Shown: in pieces, positions 1 to 3,239 of the stretch
Position numbering within the stretch: the stretch's first letter is position 1
How the letters are laid out: each line of letters starts with the position of its first letter
NCBI GenBank assembly: GCA_031273145.1
Contig: JAISSL010000149.1
Span: 1 to 5,197, forward strand
Direction of reading: 5' to 3'
Origin: Zoogloeaceae bacterium
GTDB taxonomy: Bacteria > Pseudomonadota > Gammaproteobacteria > Burkholderiales > Rhodocyclaceae
DNA length: 5,197 bases
The notes under the pieces: generated by a model
Databases searched by the model: none
Seen by the model: the letters and a program-made list of their open reading frames with translations, nothing else
What the model was told of the DNA's origin: nothing
Made by a program: the position numbers and the translations under genes

Positions 1-2
1 TC

Positions 3-152
3 CTGCTTTTTCGTTTTTTCGATATTGTCAAACCGGAACCCGCCCGCTGGTGTGATAATCGGATGAAAAACGGCCTGGGCGTCATGCTCGATGACGTTGT
101 GGCGGCTCTTTACACGCTCCTTGTTCTGGCGATTTTTCAATGGCTCATGTAA
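3..152 (+). CDS. pgpA: Phosphatidylglycerophosphatase A, C-terminal fragment
   Basis: The frame open from the left edge encodes the last 49 residues of a protein and stops at 150-152. The segment FRFFDIVKPEPAR, followed by GLGVMLDDVVAALY, matches the C-terminal signature of PgpA, in which FDI-KP-P-R and a G-G-M-DD motif precede the last membrane helix. The final stretch (LYTLLVLAIFQWLM) is hydrophobic and fits that helix. PgpA is an inner-membrane enzyme that removes phosphate from phosphatidylglycerophosphate to give phosphatidylglycerol. The catalytic N-terminal part lies outside the window, so intactness cannot be judged. The usual Gly after the DD pair (DDxxAG) is Ala here, a mild change. 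The stop codon lies inside the next gene, which suggests an operon. Confidence 0.88.
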   Translation: MLFRFFDIVKPEPARWCDNRMKNGLGVMLDDVVAALYTLLVLAIFQWLM

Positions 153-625
153 CCGAATCCATGCTCATCCACCTGGCGGGAAAGGTTGGCGCGCTGCTGC
201 TGGCGCAGAAACAGACTATCGCCGTGGCGGAATCCTGTACAGGCGGCTATGCCGCGCAAATCCTGACCGCCCTTCCCGGCGCTTCCGCCTGGTTCGATCG
301 CGGCTTCGTGACCTACTCCAACGCCGCCAAGCAGGAAATATTGCATGTGCCGGAACATATCCTCAGCGTCTATGGCGCGGTATCGCTAGAGACCGCGCAG
401 GCTATGGCAAGCGGCGCGCTTGCCCAAAGCCATGCGGACAAGGCATTTGCCATTACCGGCATTGCGGGGCCGGATGGCGGCACGCCGGAAAAGCCGGTCG
501 GGATGGTCTGCTTTGCCTGGGCAAAATGCGATGGAGAGAACGTCAGCGAAGTTGCTTATTTTTCCGGCAACCGCCGTTCAATCCGCCGTCAGGCCGTTGC
601 TTTTGCCCTGCAAGGGTGTCTGTAA
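140..625 (+). CDS. pncC: Nicotinamide-nucleotide amidase (PncC / CinA C-terminal family)
   Basis: This 161-residue protein has every hallmark of the stand-alone CinA C-terminal domain: AESCTGG at 30-36 with the presumed nucleophile Ser32, WFDRGFVTYSNAAK at 51-64, GAVS at 79-82, and TGIAGPDGG followed by EKPVG at 106-121. Length is close to E. coli PncC (about 165 residues). The family deamidates nicotinamide mononucleotide to nicotinate mononucleotide, salvaging NMN released by NAD-dependent DNA ligase; it is cytosolic. The start at 140 overlaps the pgpA stop by 13 bases. There is no evident Shine-Dalgarno sequence, so translational coupling to pgpA is likely. A second ATG at 161 would give a 154-residue form. 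The first start is preferred because the N-terminal helix then matches E. coli PncC in length. No truncation or frameshift is seen. Confidence 0.93.
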   Translation: MAHVTESMLIHLAGKVGALLLAQKQTIAVAESCTGGYAAQILTALPGASAWFDRGFVTYSNAAKQEILHVPEHILSVYGAVSLETAQAMASGALAQSHADKAFAITGIAGPDGGTPEKPVGMVCFAWAKCDGENVSEVAYFSGNRRSIRRQAVAFALQGCL

Positions 626-816
626 TTCAGCCGCATTGAAAACTGGTAGACGAGCAGGCTGGTAGGCAAGGCCGCTTTACCTGCTTCACGGTCATCAAGG
701 CCATGAGATTGCGCGAAAAATTTGGAAGAGGCGCGTTTTTCCTGAAAACTGGGCAGGTCATTTGCTACAGCTACGGACAGATTACCCATCCCTCACACAC
801 AGCCATAATTTCCAGT

Positions 817-844
817 TTGACACTGCCCGTTTTTGATGTATAAT
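817..844 (+). promoter_or_regulatory. Perfect-consensus sigma-70 promoter upstream of tRNA-Glu
   Basis: TTGACA at 817-822 and TATAAT at 839-844 are both exact consensus hexamers separated by 16 bases, one short of the optimum. Transcription should start near 851. The GC-rich discriminator just after the -10 box (CGTCG, 845-849) is typical of stable-RNA promoters under stringent control. The nearest downstream gene on this strand is tRNA-Glu at 991, which would give an unusually long 5' leader of about 140 bases. A separate small RNA ending before the tRNA is the alternative. Confidence 0.8.
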
Positions 845-900
845 CGTCGTTTATCTTGTTGTCGCGCTGGTAAGTATGGTCTTGGGGTATTTTTGGGGTT

Positions 901-943
901 GTTTTGAAAATCCAACTTCTAATAAAACCTTTGTTTTCAAGGC
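901..943 (+). other. Hairpin in the leader between promoter and tRNA-Glu
   Basis: Bases 901-910 (GTTTTGAAAA) can pair with 934-943 (TTTTCAAGGC). This gives a 10-pair stem with two G-U pairs at the base side and a 23-base loop. It lies about 50 bases after the expected transcription start and about 50 bases before the tRNA. It is AT-rich and lacks a following T run, so it is not a convincing terminator. It could be a processing signal or part of a small RNA. The pairing is seen; the role is inferred. Confidence 0.35.
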
Positions 944-990
944 TTTCAGACAATAGTTGTAATGTGCTTGCCACGCGAAAGAAGCCCAAG

Positions 991-1066
991 GTCCCCATCG
1001 TCTAGAGGCCTAGGACACCGCCCTTTCACGGCGATAACCGGGGTTCGAATCCCCGTGGGGACGCCA
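991..1066 (+). tRNA. tRNA-Glu (anticodon TTC)
   Basis: A full cloverleaf can be drawn. The acceptor stem pairs 991-997 (GTCCCCA) with 1056-1062 (TGGGGAC), followed by discriminator G1063 and encoded CCA at 1064-1066. The T stem pairs 1039-1043 with 1051-1055 around the loop TTCGAAT. The anticodon loop 1023-1029 (CTTTCAC) carries TTC at 1025-1027, reading GAA and GAG codons. The D-arm region (TCTAGAGGCCTAGGA) is the standard tRNA-Glu form. One oddity is the top anticodon-stem pair, C1018 opposite A1034, which is a mismatch where E. coli tRNA-Glu has C-G. Otherwise it is close to E. coli tRNA-Glu. The strong promoter at 817-844 probably drives it. Confidence 0.97.
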
Positions 1067-1073
1067 CCTGTAT

Positions 1074-1088
1074 CCCGCTTCTTGCGGG
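1074..1088 (+). terminator. Short GC hairpin after tRNA-Glu, possible weak terminator or processing stem
   Basis: CCCGC at 1074-1078 pairs perfectly with GCGGG at 1084-1088 around a five-base loop, eight bases after the tRNA CCA end. There is no T tract after it, so it does not meet the intrinsic terminator pattern. A second stem follows at once (GCGGAA 1095-1100 with TTCCGC 1107-1112, six-base loop). Such stems may block 3' exonucleases and mark the tRNA precursor end. Confidence 0.3.
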
Positions 1089-1339
1089 GGTGACGCGGAA
1101 GAAAATTTCCGCCTCAAACGTGGTGGCATTGCGCGTGATGCGCTCATCAATTTCATAAAGCATGGCGGAAAGTCTCTCTGGAGACAATCCGCGCATGTCG
1201 TGCAATTTACTTTAACATCCGTTTTACATCTGGCACGCTCATCTTCCTGACCTTGTTGGTCTGGATAGCAAGATTCATTTTGTAGCATGACGAGAAAATA
1301 TGCGGTATCATTCCCCCAACGCCCATCGAGTAGGCAACC

Positions 1340-1344
1340 GGAGG
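1340..1344 (+). promoter_or_regulatory. Ribosome binding site that fixes the start at 1350
   Basis: GGAGG at 1340-1344 stands five bases before the ATG at 1350 and is a near-ideal Shine-Dalgarno sequence. The in-frame ATG at 1287, which would add 21 residues, has no such site. This decides the start. Confidence 0.85.
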
Positions 1345-1349
1345 AAGAA

Positions 1350-1766
1350 ATGTCACAAGCCGCTGTGGATTTACTGAATGACTACCATCGTTTTGATGAT
1401 GGGTGGTTATTGTCATTTGAATATTTCTTCCCTGAAGGTGCTGAGCCACTTTCAGCACAAGTCGTTCTTTATGCTTATAATGATGCTGAAAATGAGTGGG
1501 GCAAAGTTAAGATAGTGGTAGAAGATGTTCAGGAACTTTGTGCAAAAGTTAGCGGAAATTTTATCAGCCCGATAAATTTAGGGGTTAAATTGCTCAAATT
1601 TGGGGATTTATGGTGTCTTGATATTAATGGAAATTACGCTCTGTGCAAGGACCCTGCGTCCCTGGATGAAGTCCGTCAGGATGGATATTGCTATATCATT
1701 GGGAAGTCCGTCACGGCGCATATCATTGAGAAGTCACAAGCTATAAGCAGGGATGGCAAGGCTTAA
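1350..1766 (+). CDS. Small AT-rich protein of unknown function
   Basis: I do not recognise this 138-residue protein. It has no signal peptide and no long hydrophobic helix, so it is probably cytosolic. It looks like a compact alpha/beta fold: an N-terminal segment LLNDYHRFDDGWLLSFEYFF (about residues 8-27), then alternating strand-like segments (AQVVLYAYND, WGKVKIVVEDV, GVKLLKFGDLWCLDINGN). It has four Cys, not in a metal-site spacing. The layout is reminiscent of small single-domain immunity-like or orphan proteins, but that is only an impression. GC is about 42% by count over the gene (38% to base 1640, 50% after), against 57% in a sample of alaA and 68% in a sample of pncC. This suggests horizontal acquisition. 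It ends tail-to-tail with alaA; the stops of the two genes overlap in the TTAA at 1763-1766. The start is chosen from the strong GGAGG. Confidence 0.75.
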   Translation: MSQAAVDLLNDYHRFDDGWLLSFEYFFPEGAEPLSAQVVLYAYNDAENEWGKVKIVVEDVQELCAKVSGNFISPINLGVKLLKFGDLWCLDINGNYALCKDPASLDEVRQDGYCYIIGKSVTAHIIEKSQAISRDGKA

Positions 1767-2995
1767 ACGTCGCTGCCGTGCCGCTTGCGGTAGTTTTCCA
1801 GAAAGCGCACCAGGCGGCTCATGGCTTCGCGCAGGTCATCCTCATAGGGCAGGAAAACCAATCTGAAATGGTCGGGGTTGAACCAGTTAAAACCCGTGCC
1901 CTGTACCAGCAGTATTCTCTCTTCCAGAAGAAGTTCCTGAATGAACGCCTGATCGTCACGAATCGGATAGATGACCGGATCAAGGCGCGGAAACATATAG
2001 AGCGTGGCTTGCGGCTTGACGCAGGAAACGCCGGGAATGGCAGTAATCAACTCATAGGCGATGTCGCGCTGGCGGCAGAGGCGTCCCGTGGGCGCAACCA
2101 AATCCTCAATGCTTTGATAGCCGCCCAGCGCCGTCTGGATGGCGTATTGACCCGGCACGTTCGAGCAGAGCCGCATCGAAGCCAGCATATCCAGTCCTTC
2201 GATGTAATCCTTCGCCTCCCGCTTTTCGCCGCAGACCACCAGCCAGCCGGCGCGGTATCCGCAACAGCGGTAATTCTTGGATAGCCCATTGAAAATCAGG
2301 GTGAACACATCTTCCGAAAGCGCGGCCATCGAAGTGTGCGTTGCGCCATCGTAAAGCACCTTGTCATAGACTTCATCGGCACAAAGGACAAGGTTATGCT
2401 GCCGCGCAATCTCTATCAGCGCCTGCAAGGTTGCCTCTGGATACAACGCGCCGGTCGGATTGTTCGGGTTGATGACCACCAGCGCCTTGGTGCGCGGGGT
2501 GATTTTCTTTTTGATGTTGTCGAGATCGGGCTGCCAGCCGTTCGATTCGTCGCAGATATAATGCACCGGCACGCCGCCGGAAAGGGAAACCGCCGCCGTC
2601 CACAACGGATAATCCGGCGCGGGCACGAGCACTTCGTCGCCGGTATTCAGGAGGGCGTTCATGGACATCACAATCAGTTCGGAAACGCCGTTGCCGACAT
2701 AGATGTCCTCCATCCCGACTCCCTTGATGCGTTTCTGCTGGGTATAGTGCATGATCGCCTTGCGGGCGGAAAAAATGCCTTTTGAATCGGTATAGCCCGC
2801 CGCGTTGGGCAGGTTGCGGATCATGTCGAGCTGGATTTCTTCCGGCGCTTCAAAGCCGAAAGAAGCCAGGTTGCCGATGTTGAGCTTGATGATCTTGTGG
2901 CCTTCCTCCTCCAGTTGCCGCGCCTTTTCCAGCACCGGGCCGCGAATGTCGTAACAGACATCGGCAAGTTTGCTCGATTTCAAAAGGGTGGTCAT
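1763..2995 (-). CDS. alaA: Alanine aminotransferase, AlaA type (PLP fold type I)
   Basis: This 410-residue protein aligns with E. coli AlaA (405 residues) in register from SSKL--VCYDIRGPVL to the C-terminus. It transfers the amino group from glutamate to pyruvate to make alanine, using pyridoxal phosphate in the cytosol. Visible active-site residues are Asn179 in INPNNPTG, Asp207 and Tyr210 in ADEVYD, the PLP lysine Lys240 in FNGLSK, Arg248 in GYRAGW, and substrate Arg378 in DHFRLV. GNGVSELI at 101-108 and VPAPDYPLWTAAVSLS at 124-139 are also family hallmarks. Oddities: the usual GNPAPFGF loop reads GNLASFGF (41-48), and V-A after the lysine motif is Cys-Cys (244-245). A weak Shine-Dalgarno (GGAA at 3006-3003) lies 7 bases before the ATG. 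It is transcribed alone, divergent from the helicase gene. A broader AlaA/AlaC-type specificity cannot be excluded. Confidence 0.94.
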   Translation of the reverse strand: MTTLLKSSKLADVCYDIRGPVLEKARQLEEEGHKIIKLNIGNLASFGFEAPEEIQLDMIRNLPNAAGYTDSKGIFSARKAIMHYTQQKRIKGVGMEDIYVGNGVSELIVMSMNALLNTGDEVLVPAPDYPLWTAAVSLSGGVPVHYICDESNGWQPDLDNIKKKITPRTKALVVINPNNPTGALYPEATLQALIEIARQHNLVLCADEVYDKVLYDGATHTSMAALSEDVFTLIFNGLSKNYRCCGYRAGWLVVCGEKREAKDYIEGLDMLASMRLCSNVPGQYAIQTALGGYQSIEDLVAPTGRLCRQRDIAYELITAIPGVSCVKPQATLYMFPRLDPVIYPIRDDQAFIQELLLEERILLVQGTGFNWFNPDHFRLVFLPYEDDLREAMSRLVRFLENYRKRHGSDV

Positions 2996-3059
2996 GGCGC
3001 GGTTCCAGAAGATGAAAAGTTCATTCTACTTGAAGGGTCAAAGCAACTATTTGGTTTTT

Positions 3060-3072
3060 CCGAAAATTTCGG
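3060..3072. promoter_or_regulatory. Inverted repeat in the alaA-helicase intergenic region, possible operator
   Basis: CCGAAA at 3060-3065 and TTTCGG at 3067-3072 form a perfect 6+6 inverted repeat around a single A. The motif CGAAAAT also occurs twice as a direct repeat (3061-3067 and 3073-3079). It lies between two divergent genes and covers the position where a -35 box would fall for the TATGAT at 3088-3093. A transcription factor site is an inference; the symmetry is seen. Confidence 0.4.
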
Positions 3073-3087
3073 CGAAAATACGTACTT

Positions 3088-3093
3088 TATGAT
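3088..3093 (+). promoter_or_regulatory. Candidate -10 box for the helicase gene
   Basis: TATGAT matches the sigma-70 -10 consensus at five of six positions and would place a start near 3100, giving a leader of about 140 bases. No good -35 hexamer is present 16-18 bases upstream; that position lies in the inverted repeat at 3060-3072. Dependence on an activator is possible, and so is a chance match in AT-rich DNA. Confidence 0.35.
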
Positions 3094-3145
3094 TTGGACA
3101 GCGACAGGAACTTCCTTTTTCTGAATTTTTCTAAAACCGAGAAAT

Positions 3146-3239
3146 CCCCTGCCTACAGCGGGGGCGACTCAACGATGGGCACATGGGTTTTGGGTGTGCT
3201 GTTTGTATTGCCGCAAGGGCAGTCCTTTGGGAGAAAACA
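3146..3239 (+). promoter_or_regulatory. Structured 5' leader of the helicase mRNA (three predicted hairpins)
   Basis: Three consecutive stems can be drawn just upstream of the start codon. P1 pairs CCCCTGC (3146-3152) with GCGGGGG (3158-3164), 7 pairs with one G-U, loop CTACA. P2 pairs GGCACA (3178-3183) with TGTGCT (3195-3200), 6 pairs with one G-U. P3 pairs ATTGCC (3207-3212) with GGCAGT (3218-3223), 6 pairs with one G-U, loop GCAAG. The ribosome binding site GGGAG follows directly. Long regulated leaders are known for E. coli deaD/csdA, so cold or autoregulatory control is plausible here. I cannot assign this leader to a named RNA family. Confidence 0.45.
3229..3233 (+). promoter_or_regulatory. 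Ribosome binding site of the helicase gene
   Basis: GGGAG at 3229-3233 stands six bases before the ATG at 3240 and supports that start. It lies six bases after the third predicted leader hairpin, so folding of the leader could affect access to it. Confidence 0.75.

Larger units (their letters stand above)
626..990. other. Gene-free stretch between pncC and tRNA-Glu
   Basis: No protein-coding gene is supported in these 365 bases. Reading frames here are short, lack ribosome binding sites and resemble no family I know. The first half (626-815) shows only a weak hairpin (AGCAGG at 653-658 with CCTGCT at 680-685) without a T tract, so I see no clear terminator for pgpA-pncC. The second half holds a strong promoter at 817-844 and an AT-rich transcribed leader with a hairpin at 901-943. 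Two TTGGGGT heptamers at 882-888 and 893-899 lie 11 bases apart. Confidence 0.6.
1067..1349. other. Intergenic strip downstream of tRNA-Glu
   Basis: About 280 bases without a supported gene. Two short hairpins lie just after the tRNA (1074-1088 and 1095-1112). The minus strand carries a 56-codon frame from 1196 to 1026 with natural-looking codon use (it begins MRGLSPERLSAMLYEID), but it runs through the tRNA and has no good ribosome binding site. It may be a decayed gene fragment or chance. The last part is the upstream region of the gene at 1350. I could not find a convincing promoter pair there. Confidence 0.4.

Noticed and set aside
91..639. 182-codon frame overlapping pgpA and pncC
   Set aside because: It is an out-of-frame shadow of pncC, Arg-rich and without any domain.
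711..740. GCGC...GCGCGTTTTT as a rho-independent terminator after pncC
   Set aside because: Only four self-complementary pairs with a 16-base loop can form, and the bases next to the stem do not pair, so it is too weak despite the T run.
876..956. 26-codon plus-strand frame in the tRNA leader
   Set aside because: No ribosome binding site precedes it and its composition looks random; the region is better read as an RNA leader.
771..998. 75-codon minus-strand frame across the promoter and leader of tRNA-Glu
   Set aside because: It is AT-rich, has no family resemblance or ribosome site, and overlaps a perfect promoter on the other strand.
991..1066. tRNA-Glu 3' end as an attachment site with a second copy in the window
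   Set aside because: I found no second copy of the tRNA 3' segment downstream in the window, so no direct-repeat boundary can be shown.
1010..1288. 92-codon minus-strand frame ending in a GDSNPGYRRERAVS-like tail
   Set aside because: That tail is the antisense translation of the tRNA-Glu gene, a well-known source of false proteins.
1287..1349. 21-residue N-terminal extension of the orphan gene from ATG 1287
   Set aside because: No ribosome site precedes 1287, whereas GGAGG stands at ideal distance from ATG 1350.
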